Assembly: GCA_039105265.1 (NCBI GenBank) | Contig: JAPFFF010000052.1 | Location: 682,001 to 746,000 of the forward strand | Source: Tritrichomonas musculus | Lineage: Eukaryota; Parabasalia; Tritrichomonadida; Tritrichomonadidae | Direction: 5' to 3' | DNA length: 64,000 nucleotides | Shown here: piece by piece, positions 18,767 to 28,891 of the stretch | Numbering within the stretch: the stretch's first letter is position 1 | Layout: each line of letters begins with the position of its first letter | Translations under genes and position numbers: made by a program | The notes under the pieces: model-generated | Seen by the model: the letters and a program-made list of their open reading frames with translations, nothing else | What the model was told of the DNA's origin: nothing | Databases searched by the model: none

Positions 18767-19682
18767 TTATCTTGCTAATTTTTCACCCTCATCAATGAGT
18801 CTTTTGTACATGTCAAACAGTTCCTTATCTTCGCATGATCCAGCAAAATCTTCGCTTTCGAGAATCTGACAAATTTGCTCGAAAGTCGGTCTTGCATTCG
18901 GGTCCTGACTCCAGCAGTCGCAAATCAATTTCTGCCACTTTTCACTTGGCGAACTTTTTGACTGAAATGTGGGACGTTTTCCCTTCAACACAAAATCAGC
19001 TATTTCCATTCTCAGGGTTGTTCCGGGGAACGGCCGCTGCTCCGTCCACAGTTCATAGAGGATAATCGCGTATCCGTAGGCATTGATCGATTTGGAATGG
19101 CTAAAAGAATAAAAATCTTCATAAAGCTCGGGAGAAAGAGAGTAAATTTCTTCAATTGAAAAAAAGTCGTGATCTTCAAAATCAATCTTTTTTTCAAAAT
19201 GGCGGATATGTGGAAAAAGTTCTGAATCTAGAAAAATATTCGTTGAATTAAGAAATTGGTGGATAATATTATTTGAATGGAGGTATTTTATCGATCGTGC
19301 AATTCCGTACGAGATTATTAATTTGCGAGTATCTCGTAAATTCGCCTTGATTGTTATCAATAAATTCTTTAAGCGATCCTCGTTCAATAAATTCATGATA
19401 AGTTAGGCCAAATTTCCGTATGTTAATAGCAAAACCATGAAACGGGACAATAGTTGGATGATGAAACTGACAAAGGCTGATAATTTCGCTGCAAAATACA
19501 TTATTAGAAGAAATTACATTAGGTTCTTTGATTCTTTTACATATATATTTTTTGCCAGTATTAACATCAGTAACAAGAAACCTATGAGTTCTTTTTCGTA
19601 GTTGAAAACTTATTACTTGTTTAAAATCACATTGATTAACTCTGAATTTCTCGATATCTGAGACAATTAATGATTTTTTCAT
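18767..19682 (-). pseudogene. TKL-like pseudokinase, frameshifted
   Basis: Two overlapping frames together form one kinase domain. The first (19682 to about 19335) has the N-lobe with the beta-3 Lys (KYICKRIKEP) and the hinge HEFIERGSLKEFIDNNQ; the second (to 18767) has the C-lobe (SYGIARSIKYLHSNNIIH, AYGYAIILYELWTEQRPFPG, CWSQDPNARPTFEQIC). They join if one G of the CAAGGCG run near 19357 is an insertion. In the C-lobe the catalytic HRD is HQF and DFG is replaced by HFE, so the protein would be a pseudokinase even without the frameshift. The high conservation of the rest suggests either a very recent break or an assembly error in an intact pseudokinase gene. Confidence 0.82.
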
Positions 19683-20501
19683 TACAAAATTATTGAAAAA
19701 ATTGAATAAAATTTTATATGTGTGGAAGGTACGTTTAAATTTTTTTCATAAATTAAAAGATGCATTTTTATGTCCAATATCAAATATGTGTGAAATCAAT
19801 TACATAAAAATGATGTTGTTGCTTTAATAGTATCTATTTTTCATATTTTGGATAAAAAATTTCAAATTTTTTTGTAAAATATCATAATCTAAATATGGGT
19901 AAATATTTGAATTTATTTCAATATATCATAGATATATTTTTTAATTGAATGTTATGAAGTATATATTATATAATAATTAAAATATGCTAATTATTTAATG
20001 AAATAATCATGTTTATTTTGATTTTCTCAGTATTTTGCATATCTTGAAAATTTCCCATTATTTTATGGAATATTTTATATTTTTAATATATTAAATATAA
20101 TATATTAATATATATACATTCTTAAATAAATTATTCCGACAGTTATTGTAATAAATGCATTTCTTTTTTTGAAACATAAATAACTTTTAAAATACAAATA
20201 ATTGTTTTTTTTTTTAATTTAAAGAATTATGAAAATTACATTTGTAGTTCATCCTCTCATTATTTTTTGAAATTAGAACAAAATTTGTTTGTATTGTAAT
20301 GAGAGCTCTCATTTCTGAAATTTATTGCATATTGATCATTATATTGTAATAAACAACCTATAAAGCATGAAATTTCAAAAAATAATATTATAAAAGTACA
20401 TATTTTGAATTTTATGATATATAATTGGAAATTAGTATTTAAAAAAAAAATTAAGTATTTATATGGACTCAAAATAGCCTTTAAAGCCTATCCAATTATT
20501 T
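19683..20501. other. AT-rich intergenic region
   Basis: About 0.8 kb of strongly AT-rich DNA. A reverse-strand frame at 20260-20472 begins only with TTG and is Phe/Ile/Asn-rich, so it is not called. Nothing else was seen. Confidence 0.45.
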
Positions 20502-20840
20502 CTAGCATTCACCTATTAAATCAAGGAAACACTTTCCATCTTCATCATTTATAAATTGATGATATCCTTCCATCCCGAATATCGAAAATAGCTTCGAGTG
20601 AACCGCATTGATAATAGTTGCCTTGGCCACCTTAATAGAAGTTTTAGTTGCATATTCTTTAATAATCTCTTTTATTTTCTCAGCTACATCCCTATAATTA
20701 TCGATACTAAGCTCATCAATCACCGTTTCAAGTTGATTTTCAACATCACACCATTCTTTCAGTTGCTTTTCAAAGATTTGCTCTTCACTACTGTAGTCTT
20801 TTTCTTGTCCTTTCTTGCATTTCTTACCATTATTTTTCAT
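20502..20840 (-). CDS. Small helical protein, unknown (possibly a fragment)
   Basis: Starting at the ATG at 20840, the product is 112 residues: a Lys-rich start (MKNNGKKCKKGQEKDYSSEE), then amphipathic helices (WCDVENQLETVIDELSIDNY, VAEKIKEIIKEYATKTSIKV) and the end EGYHQFINDEDGKCFLDLIG. Amino-acid balance is coding-like. No domain is recognised, no initiator motif is clear, and the longer frame uses TTG, so this may be a remnant of a larger gene. The gene is divergent from the kinase fragment at 21404. Confidence 0.45.
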   Translation of the reverse strand: MKNNGKKCKKGQEKDYSSEEQIFEKQLKEWCDVENQLETVIDELSIDNYRDVAEKIKEIIKEYATKTSIKVAKATIINAVHSKLFSIFGMEGYHQFINDEDGKCFLDLIGEC

Positions 20841-21403
20841 CAACTTTTGCTCTTGTAGAATAAATCCCAATTAAAATTCTGCCCAATATATTATGTATTG
20901 ATTATATTTTCACCACTTTTTCAGAATTGAACTTTTTGAATACATTTTGATGGTGAAAATTTAAAACTTTTTGAATACATATTAATATGTAAATCTAATC
21001 TGTTATTAATCATTTAAGATTCAAATTAATTGCAAAATACTGAAAACTACCCAATATATTTCTGACTTGCATTTTATACTTCAATAATCATGAACTGGCA
21101 AAACAATTCAAAACCAATTGTGGTAATGTTAACCATTATTCATTTATAAAAAAGAGAATCTTTGTTATAAATAAAAATGCTTTGAATAATGACTTTATTT
21201 GAAATTTCATTTTCTTTTTGCAGGAAACTATTGATAATATTATTTGCAAAGTTAATATGATAGCATTTGTATGATGTTTCTTCTTTTTTCATCTTCATCA
21301 GCTAAAAAAAGCTTAAAATGATACTTTCCAAGAAAAGGAATTAGTTCAGCAAAGATTTCGTTAATTTGATAAGATCTGAAAAACCAAAAAATGAAAATCA
21401 AAA
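20841..21403. other. AT-rich region upstream of the kinase fragment
   Basis: No N-lobe of the kinase that begins near 21404 can be found here in any frame. A direct repeat AACTTTTTGAATACAT occurs at about 20930 and 20967. Confidence 0.45.
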
Positions 21404-21940
21404 TTGTTCTTAAAAACTAAGAGTATTCTAACAGAATATATCGAAAAGAAAGGTTTAGCTGATTCTAATTCTAATTGGAATGCCACTAAAAAATGCATTT
21501 GTTTAATTGAAATATTTAATGCATTTCGATACCTTCACAAAGAAGGAATAATTCATCGTGATTTGAAACCAGATAACATATTGATTAATTCTAATTTTTA
21601 CCCAATTGTGTGTGACTTTGGTTTATCAAAATGTTTTTCAGAAATATTTTCAAATTCAATTAAATTTGAAAATTCTGGAATGTTTGGAACACCACTTTAT
21701 ATGGCACCTGAGGTAATTATTGAAGACTTTTATGGTCCATGTGTTGATGTATATTCCTTTGGAATGCTTGCTTATTATATTGTCACAGGAATAGAGCCAT
21801 TCAGTAAAAATGGAGTAAAAATCTCATTCAGCAGCCTTATCAGTAATGTTTCAAGTTTTATATATATAAAACTATTGCAAGAGAGATTGTGCCTCAGCTT
21901 TTTGAGAGAACTAATAGAAAAAAATAAAAAGAAAATGTAG
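21404..21940 (+). pseudogene. Protein kinase C-lobe fragment
   Basis: The frame gives a serine/threonine kinase C-lobe with intact catalytic motifs: IIHRDLKPDNILI, the DFG loop VCDFGLSK, GTPLYMAPEV and DVYSFGMLAYYIVTG. It lacks the entire N-lobe (no glycine loop or beta-3 Lys) and begins in mid-hinge (LTEYIEKKG) with no ATG. At its 3' end LRELIEK, normally followed by CW, runs instead into Asn/Lys codons and a stop inside a palindrome. It is a truncated gene of the trichomonad TKL-like kinase family and cannot make an active kinase. Confidence 0.85.
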
Positions 21941-22190
21941 AATAATATTTACTGAGACTATTCATGTTAAAAAAAATGCATCTTTTTATGTTACAAAATT
22001 TTTACCGATCCTTCCTTTTGATGTAAGTCTCGGTAAAAATTATGTAAAAATATAAAAAGATGCATCAATTTTTTTATTTACATGAATAATCTCAAAATAT
22101 TATTCTCCATTTTTCTCCTATTTTTTCTTTCAATTAGTTCTCTCAAAAAGCTGAGGCACAATCTCTCTTGCAAAACTATATATATAAAAC
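21855..22190. repeat. Imperfect 335-bp palindrome with nested stem
   Basis: The segment GCAAGAGAGATTGTGCCTCA and the following AGCTTTTTGAGAGAACTAAT near 21880 recurs as its reverse complement near 22160, and similarity continues inward through GAATAATATT and ATTCATGT to the shared ATGCATC. The centre holds a smaller stem, TTTTTACCGA at about 21998 against TCGGTAAAAA at about 22030. The left arm is the last part of the kinase fragment, so the palindrome looks like an inverted duplication of kinase-gene DNA. Confidence 0.85.
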
Positions 22191-22399
22191 TGTTTTTTCA
22201 ATGCTATTATTCATTTGCTGATCTGTATTTGAACCACTTTTATTGCATTCTTTTATATCTAATTCTGTTATATGCATGTATTTTAATGATTATGCATATC
22301 ATAGACACCAATATAGGACCTATTTTTTGTTTTATGGTAGAAAAAAATATAAAAGTAATATATTAAGATATTTTAATTTGAGTATTTTTTTATATCAAT

Positions 22400-22775
22400 T
22401 CGAATACATTTAGATATTCGCATTTATCGTCATCATGCCTAAATAAATGCATTTTTTCAACACATGTATCATAGGTATCTTTTTCATAACAATATTGACA
22501 ATTTTCATGATGCATTTTTCACATTTACCATCTGCTATATAAAATGGGTCATAAACGCGCCCACATGTTAATGAATCGCTACATGATTGACAATTTTCTA
22601 TGCATTTTTCTCATATGTTTTCATTTGTTAAATAATATCCCTCTCCACATGAATAACATGTTAAAAGTTCAATGCAAATATTACAGCCATCTGGACATTA
22701 TACACATTTATATGTATTGATTTCATCGATACATTCATTTGCTATCTTTTCATGGTATTATCGGTAATTCAAAAT
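22400..22775 (-). pseudogene. Cysteine-rich furin/EGF-like repeat protein, decayed
   Basis: The reverse strand reads as a cysteine-rich ectodomain: CIELLTCYSCGEGYYLTNEN, then KCIENCQSCSDSLTCGRVYD and PFYIADGKCEKC, with the CxxC spacing of furin-like or variant-surface-type repeats. At least two in-frame stops (in the first CPDGC unit and before EKCIENC) and a later frame change break it, and neither start, signal peptide nor membrane anchor is present. It is a remnant of a surface-protein gene. Confidence 0.8.
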
Positions 22776-22832
22776 AGCCAATTTATAAAGAGTCTTCATT
22801 TTGTTTTGAGTTAATGACCAAAATATATCGAT

Positions 22833-25800
22833 TTAAATCTGGTTATATAAATCTTCTCCAAAACCTTTGTAAAATTCTGATGAAAGGTCTTTCGCATTTG
22901 AATATTTCAGGGGGACAACTTTTTCATTTGTTAGTTCTAGTTTGAATGATTCAATTGGGTCCAATTCAATATTATATAAGTAATCATTGTATTGATATAA
23001 TTCATATATTACATCAAAATTTATTTTAAAAAAATCTATTTCCTTAAATATTCTCTTTATTGAACTCCTAGTTAAATCTGTCCTTTGTTTGAGTTCCTGC
23101 ATGATTGTTTCAATATTGAAATCAAATTTCAAAAGTAATGCTATACACAACAAATTTAAAGAAGGTTGGAATTCACTCATTGAACTTATTAATAAATCAA
23201 TTGATTTGTTGAGATCTTGATTGTCTGTTGAATCATACATGTAAATGTGAGCTAAGTTGTACATTGACAAATAATCATTTTTCTGTCTAATCGCTTCTTC
23301 AAAAAAAACAATTGCATTCCATATATTTCCTTTAATTTCATTATATCCGTGCTTGTATATAATACCGAGATTGTTTTTCGAATATTGGTTATTGAATGAA
23401 GATGCTTCTTTGTAATAATGGATGGCTTTTGAAATGTCTTTTTTAACATACTTTCCCTCGTGAAGTAAAAATCCATGAGCAAAATTTGCTTGTCGATGAT
23501 TATTTATGGATGCCAACATAATATAATATAGTCCTTTTTTAATAGCCTGCTTTATATATTTACCAATACAGTAGATGAGACAGAAGTAGAATTGTGCTTC
23601 TGGATTATTTTGATTTGAAGCGAGTGAAAAATAATGAATTGCTTTGTTGATATCTTGCGTGACATATCGTCCTTTATAATAAATGAGACCAAGATTGTAT
23701 TGTGCTTCTGGATAATTTTGATTTGAAGCGAGTGAATAATAATAAATTACTTTGTTGATATCTCGTGTGACATATTTTCCTTGATCATAAATGAGGCCGA
23801 GATAAAATTGTGCTTCTGGATCATTTTGATTTGAAGCGAGTGTAAAATAATGAATTGCTTTGTTAATATCTTGTGTGACATATAGTCCTTCATAATAAAT
23901 GAGGCCGAGATTGAATTGTGCTTCTGGAAAATTTTGATTTGCAGCGAGTGAATAATAATGAATTGCTTTGTTGATATCGCGCGTGACATATTTTCCACTT
24001 GAATAAATGATACCGAGATTGTATTGTGCTTCTGGATAATTTTGATTTGCAGCGAGTGAATAATAATGAATTGCTTTGTTGATATCTCGCGTGACATATT
24101 TTCCACTTGAATAAATGATACCGAGATTGAATTGTGCTTCTGGATAATTTTGATTTGCAGCAAGAGAATAATAATGAATTGCTTTGTTGATATCTCGCGT
24201 GACATATTTTCCACTTGAATAAATGAGACCAAGATTGTATTGTGCTTCTGGAATATTTTGATTTGAAGCGAGTGAAAAATAATGAATTGCTTTGTTGATA
24301 TCTCGTGTGACATATGTTCCTTCATGATAAATGACACCGAGATGTAATTGTGCTTGTATATCATTTTGATTTGAAGCGAGTGAAAAATAATGAATTGCTT
24401 TGTTGATATCGCGTGTGACATATGTTCCTTCATGATAAATGACACCGAGATGTAATTGTGCTTGTATATCATTTTGATTTGAAGCGAGTGAAAAATAATG
24501 AATTGCTTTGTTGATATCTTGTGTGACATATAGTCCTTCATAATAAATGAGGCCGAGATTGTATTGTGCTTCTGGAATATTTTGATTTGAAGCGAGTGAA
24601 TAATAATGAATTGCTTTGTTGATATCTCGTGTGACATGTAGTCCTTCATAATAAATGAGGCCGAGATTGTATTGTGCTTCTGGATTATTTTGATTTGAAG
24701 CGAGTGAATAATAATGAATTGCTTTGTTGATATCTTGCGTGACATATAGTCCTTCATAATAAATGAGGCCGAGATTGTATTGTGCTTCTGGAATATTTTG
24801 ATTTGAAGCGAGTATAAAATAATGAATTGCTTTGTTGATATCTTGCGTGACATATAGTCCTTCATAATAAATGAGGCCGAGATTGTATTGTGCTTGTGGA
24901 ATATTTTGATTTGAAGCGAGTGAATAATAATGAATTGCTTTGTTGATATCTTGCGTGACATATTTTCCTTGACCATAAATGAGGCCGAGATAGAATTGAG
25001 CTTGTGGTATATTTTGATTTGCTGATAATAAAATTAAATATATCACTTTTTTATCTTTCAATTTTTCTTTAGAATAAAAAATTGCATAAAAAATAGATAT
25101 CATTGAAATCATATCTGGTCTTTCAGTTGGATCATCTTCCAAACATGATTTAAAACTGAAATTTTCGTTTATTTCCATTTTATTATTATTTATTGGATAT
25201 TTCCCATATAACAAGAAGTAGAAGATGAAACCTAGTGAATAAACATCTGATTTGTATGTTTTGTTTTCTTCTGGCGCAACTACTTGATCAATAAAATTAA
25301 TCGTTTGCATTTCATCTTCTGTTTCATCATTCTCTTTGCGTACATGATCAAAATCAATTAATATTGCATCTTTATTCTGATTGATCATGATGTTGCTTAA
25401 TCTTAAATCACGATAGATGTATTTGCGTGAATGAAGATAATGAATTGAGAGAAGAAGTTCAAGAATTATTATGGATTTTTCTTGATAATCTAAATTTGAT
25501 AAATCATATTTATCAAGAGTTTCTCCTTCAACATATTCAAGTAAAAGATATTTCTGATTGTTAGCAAATTCAATATAACCGATGTATTGAACAATGAATG
25601 GATGACGAATGCTCAAATAATTTCTTCTTTCTCGTTCAATCAAATGTTGCCTTTCATAAAATGGAATTTTCAATGCAAGCACTTCTTCTTTAAAAATATG
25701 ATAAATTAATTCAACTATACCGCCGCTTCCTTGACCAAGATTTCTTATTTTAATGTAACTTTTGTTTAAAAAATTTGATCTTTTTTCTTCAAACTCAATA

Positions 25801-26366
25801 AATTTTTCTTTTAAGTATTTGTCATGTCTATTTCGCGAGTTTTGGTAGCCTTTCTTGATCAGAAATCCACTTAAACAATTGACAACAATGCGCCAAAAGT
25901 GCTGCATATTTATATTTGAAATCATGAATTCTTTTGAAAAGTTTATTATTTCGATGAAAAAATTTCTATTCTCAGTATCGGTTTCGGCTTGTGGGTCGAG
26001 GCTTGTGATAAAATATTTATCATTATCTTCAAATTGAGTGAAAATAGAAGGTAAAACTAAATCACCTGTTTTGTCTTCTTGAGGTAAAAAAATTAATTTA
26101 TAATCAAAGCATAAAACATAATATTTAATGTCATTTTCCATATACTCATCAATAATAATAATTTTGGAATTGTTTTCGTATTGCTTTACTTTTTTTTCTG
26201 TTTGAAGAATATCTGGATAAAAAATAAAATCAAATTTGAAAAGAATATCCTTCAAATGTTCATTTGGCATATCGATCTTTTCCTTTTTTAATAAATTTTG
26301 AAAGTCATGAATGGCTTGCTGCATTCTAACAATGAAATAAAAATTGATAAGATATTTGGCAATCAT
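22833..26366 (-). CDS. Protein kinase with long Sel1-repeat tail
   Basis: The 1177-residue protein has a helical N-terminal region (1-205) often seen before trichomonad kinases, a kinase domain (about 208-440) and about 17 Sel1 repeats (about 455-1060). Kinase motifs are the glycine loop LGQGSGGIV, the beta-3 Lys in LALKI, YRDLRLSN in place of HRDLKxxN (Asp and Asn kept, His to Tyr and Lys to Arg), and DFD in place of DFG; the metal-binding Asp is kept, so activity is plausible. The Sel1 units follow NQNxPEAQYNLGLIYYEGLY. About 13 of them are nearly identical at DNA level with a 108-bp period (about 23600-25030). An alternative ATG at 26324 gives a start MQQAIHDF, also plausible. The stop is in a TAAA context. 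Confidence 0.93.
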   Translation of the reverse strand: MIAKYLINFYFIVRMQQAIHDFQNLLKKEKIDMPNEHLKDILFKFDFIFYPDILQTEKKVKQYENNSKIIIIDEYMENDIKYYVLCFDYKLIFLPQEDKTGDLVLPSIFTQFEDNDKYFITSLDPQAETDTENRNFFIEIINFSKEFMISNINMQHFWRIVVNCLSGFLIKKGYQNSRNRHDKYLKEKFIEFEEKRSNFLNKSYIKIRNLGQGSGGIVELIYHIFKEEVLALKIPFYERQHLIERERRNYLSIRHPFIVQYIGYIEFANNQKYLLLEYVEGETLDKYDLSNLDYQEKSIIILELLLSIHYLHSRKYIYRDLRLSNIMINQNKDAILIDFDHVRKENDETEDEMQTINFIDQVVAPEENKTYKSDVYSLGFIFYFLLYGKYPINNNKMEINENFSFKSCLEDDPTERPDMISMISIFYAIFYSKEKLKDKKVIYLILLSANQNIPQAQFYLGLIYGQGKYVTQDINKAIHYYSLASNQNIPQAQYNLGLIYYEGLYVTQDINKAIHYFILASNQNIPEAQYNLGLIYYEGLYVTQDINKAIHYYSLASNQNNPEAQYNLGLIYYEGLHVTRDINKAIHYYSLASNQNIPEAQYNLGLIYYEGLYVTQDINKAIHYFSLASNQNDIQAQLHLGVIYHEGTYVTRDINKAIHYFSLASNQNDIQAQLHLGVIYHEGTYVTRDINKAIHYFSLASNQNIPEAQYNLGLIYSSGKYVTRDINKAIHYYSLAANQNYPEAQFNLGIIYSSGKYVTRDINKAIHYYSLAANQNYPEAQYNLGIIYSSGKYVTRDINKAIHYYSLAANQNFPEAQFNLGLIYYEGLYVTQDINKAIHYFTLASNQNDPEAQFYLGLIYDQGKYVTRDINKVIYYYSLASNQNYPEAQYNLGLIYYKGRYVTQDINKAIHYFSLASNQNNPEAQFYFCLIYCIGKYIKQAIKKGLYYIMLASINNHRQANFAHGFLLHEGKYVKKDISKAIHYYKEASSFNNQYSKNNLGIIYKHGYNEIKGNIWNAIVFFEEAIRQKNDYLSMYNLAHIYMYDSTDNQDLNKSIDLLISSMSEFQPSLNLLCIALLLKFDFNIETIMQELKQRTDLTRSSIKRIFKEIDFFKINFDVIYELYQYNDYLYNIELDPIESFKLELTNEKVVPLKYSNAKDLSSEFYKGFGEDLYNQI
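23600..25030 (-). repeat. 108-bp near-identical Sel1 coding repeats
   Basis: About 13 consecutive 108-bp units encode 36-residue Sel1 repeats. Adjacent units around 24295-24510 are almost base-for-base identical, and synonymous differences are few throughout, so the array expanded recently or is being homogenised. The third-position uniformity also leaves a long open frame in another register, which is an artefact. Confidence 0.92.
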
Positions 26367-27789
26367 AAAAATTTTGAATCAAATTTATTGGTAAGATTTG
26401 AAAATTATAGTTACATCATCTCATAAAATATCTCATTAAATAAAATTTAATATAATAATTTTTTGATTTTTCAGATACTAATTATAATGTAAAAGTTATA
26501 TTTATAATATAATTAACTTTATATTGCTTTTTAATTGAGATGTTTAAAAAATAATTCCAATTGAGTTTATTTTGGCAAGAATTGAAAATTCAAAAATTTG
26601 AATCTAACAATTGATTTTTTTTTTAAAAAAAAAATCTTAAATATCTTATTAAATTTTAGATTAAAAGCTTTATGATATAAATTATCATATATATGGTTTG
26701 TAATTAGTTCATATTTTTTATTTTCATCTATTAATGAATTCATTCAATTTATTACATTTTTACATAATTTTTCCAAGGCTACATATTGCCTATTGGGCGT
26801 CGAATTAGGCTGAGTAAAACAGAAACTCAGCCCAAGGTGGTAAAGGTTATTAAAATTTATTAACAATTTAAAATTTTGTCATATCTTGTTTTGAGAGCTT
26901 ATTTGTATGTATTATTTCTAGTGTTTAGACGTTAAATGTGCTTTATTTAGTGATAATTTGAGCGGAAAAGGCAGTTTCTTACTCAATAAGCTTGAATAAA
27001 CTAATAGTATTGAAACATTTCGAAATGTTTCAGATATATATAATCAATCATGATTGATGTCCAGAAAATTCAACTTAAAATTAGCAGTACGACATATCAA
27101 TAACTTTCTATAAAGTTAATTAATTAATTAATCACCACCAAGTTTTGTACAAAGTGTACATATAAGTATATGGTTTGCTTATCAACTCTTATTTAAGTTT
27201 CTACATTGTCATATATTTTGATTTTTTTGTAAACGCATTATCATTTAAATGAAATTAGGAATTTGATTTTATATTTTTATTTATAATATATATGTGAAAT
27301 ATTAAAAAAAGGTAATATTTGAATTCGAATAAAAATCTCATTTTATTCACTCACAATTATTTGTTTATAATTAATCAGCGAGCATTTGTAAAGATAATAG
27401 GTATTATCAACAGCAAAAAGGAGTAATAAATATTTTAAAGAAATAAAAGTCATTTCCCTACGTATTTGGTCTGCTTTTTAAATTTGTTTTATATTATTTA
27501 AAAAAAATTATTAAAAAATTCTATATGATTTCGGTTTTGTAAATTACTCTGTTGTTGGGTTTTTGGCTTTATTTAACTGTGTTCTCACTTATTTCCTAGC
27601 AAATAAAAGCATTTTGCTCATCTAGTTTTACAAAAAATTTTATTGCCCAACTATGAAATGAAAAACTTCAAAGTATTTTTATTTAATGCTTTGCCATAAT
27701 ATTCAATGCAATATATTACATCTTTCTGGTATTTAATAATTTGATTATTAGCTGTGAGAATCGATTTTTTATGATTTTTATGAATTTTC
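26367..27789. other. AT-rich intergenic region with a small hairpin
   Basis: About 1.4 kb without a supported gene. The only structure is at about 26806-26832: GGCTGAGT, nine unpaired bases, then ACTCAGCC, within a locally GC-richer stretch (26775-26850). It could be a small RNA hairpin or a transposon relic. Confidence 0.45.
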
Positions 27790-28084
27790 TAGGCTTGCTA
27801 AAAGGGCACGGGCTGGAGCGAGTGGCCCGAGGTGACCTTCGGGCCGGGGCCAAGCGGGGCACAAGGTGGCACGGGCACGGGCTGGCCCGTCCAAACCGTT
27901 TTGCCCCCCCCCCCGGGGCTCGCGCCCTTTATACCATTGCCCGGGCAAATTCTCAGGGGAAAAAACTTATGAAATAGTTGATAAAAAAAATAATACTTTT
28001 TAAGAATGTTTCTAATTTTAATGATGTACATCATATGACTAAATAATAATAATAAGTGATTAATTAATGTTGTATATTCGTTAT

Positions 28085-28357
28085 TCATTTCAGAGTTTTG
28101 ACGCAATACTTATGTAGCCTATAATATTTCTGAGATCTCATAGAAAAAGTGAAATTAATTAATAAAAATGTTATAATATCTTCATTGATATATAATAATT
28201 TTGAAAAATATTTAATCAAAATTATAACTTCTTGGTGTGAAGTTTCATTTAGATCGAAAAAAAACTTTTGCCAATTTGATCTAATATAATGATTTACAAT
28301 AAATTCATCATTTTTTATGTAAAAATCAGGAACTGAATGACTTGCAATTAAAATCAT
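28085..28357 (-). CDS. Small ORF inside the hAT-like element, unknown
   Basis: The frame has 90 codons from an ATG: MILIASHSVPDFYIKNDEFI, then SNWQKFFFDLNETSHQEVII and a hydrophobic part ending KYCVKTLK. A second, decayed copy of the same reading (HSFLDFYLKND, then FTFSMRSQKY) occurs on the forward strand at about 39985-40225 within a partial copy of the element, so this is cargo or coding remnant shared by the family. There is no resemblance to a transposase. Whether it is expressed is unknown. Confidence 0.35.
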   Translation of the reverse strand: MILIASHSVPDFYIKNDEFIVNHYIRSNWQKFFFDLNETSHQEVIILIKYFSKLLYINEDIITFLLINFTFSMRSQKYYRLHKYCVKTLK

Positions 28358-28419
28358 TTATTTTATATCATTATTTATTTAAACGAATTCTCTTATATAA
28401 AAAATAAAATAATTTAATA

Positions 28420-28891
28420 CACCTGTTTCACTTTTGTAACGGAAATTTTCATTTTTGTTACGGAAAATTTCACTTTCGTAACGGAAATTTTCATTTTCGT
28501 AACGGAAAACGCAAAAACGTAAGAAAATTTAAAGCATTTCAAATATTTTTATGAATTTTAGTATAATAACAACTAATATTGCCATATATTTCATTTTTTA
28601 TGGAAAATTTTTTTTTAAGATTGATCAAATAATAAATAATATTTTTCGTTTTAAAAATCACTAATTCTTCACATATATGTATATTTTATTAAATAAATTA
28701 TACAAATTTGCTATTTAAATAATATTTTTTTAAAGAAGAGATTATTTTATATTGCATATTTTTGTTGATGAATTTTTTCTGAATGAATAATCATTTTTTA
28801 TTAAATAAAAGATGTTAACTTTAAAATCACAAATTTTTATAACAAAGATCATATATTCAGGAAAATTTCATATTCGAAAATGAAACAGGTG
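28420..28891. mobile_element. Nested Tc1/mariner-type MITE with TA duplication
   Basis: This 472-bp sequence starts CACCTGTTTCA and ends TGAAACAGGTG, an exact 11-bp terminal inverted repeat that continues imperfectly (CTTTTG against CGAAAA). It is bounded by TA at 28418-28419 and 28892-28893, the duplication expected of Tc1/mariner elements. Its left part repeats GTAACGGAAATTTTCATTTT about four times. It sits inside the 1.28-kb hAT-like element and is therefore younger. A partial second copy starts at 49943. Confidence 0.88.

Noticed and set aside
20260-20472. 70-codon reverse frame
   Set aside because: Starts with TTG only and has Phe/Ile/Asn-rich composition expected from AT-rich DNA.
23747-24976. 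409-codon reverse-strand frame overlapping the Sel1 kinase in another register
   Set aside because: It exists only because the 108-bp units are nearly identical; it is a register shadow of the Sel1 repeats.
27741-28106. Frames of 78 and 102 codons across the GC-rich end of the hAT-like element
   Set aside because: Open only because stop codons are rare in GC-rich DNA; they cross the element boundary and show no conservation with the copy at 40400.
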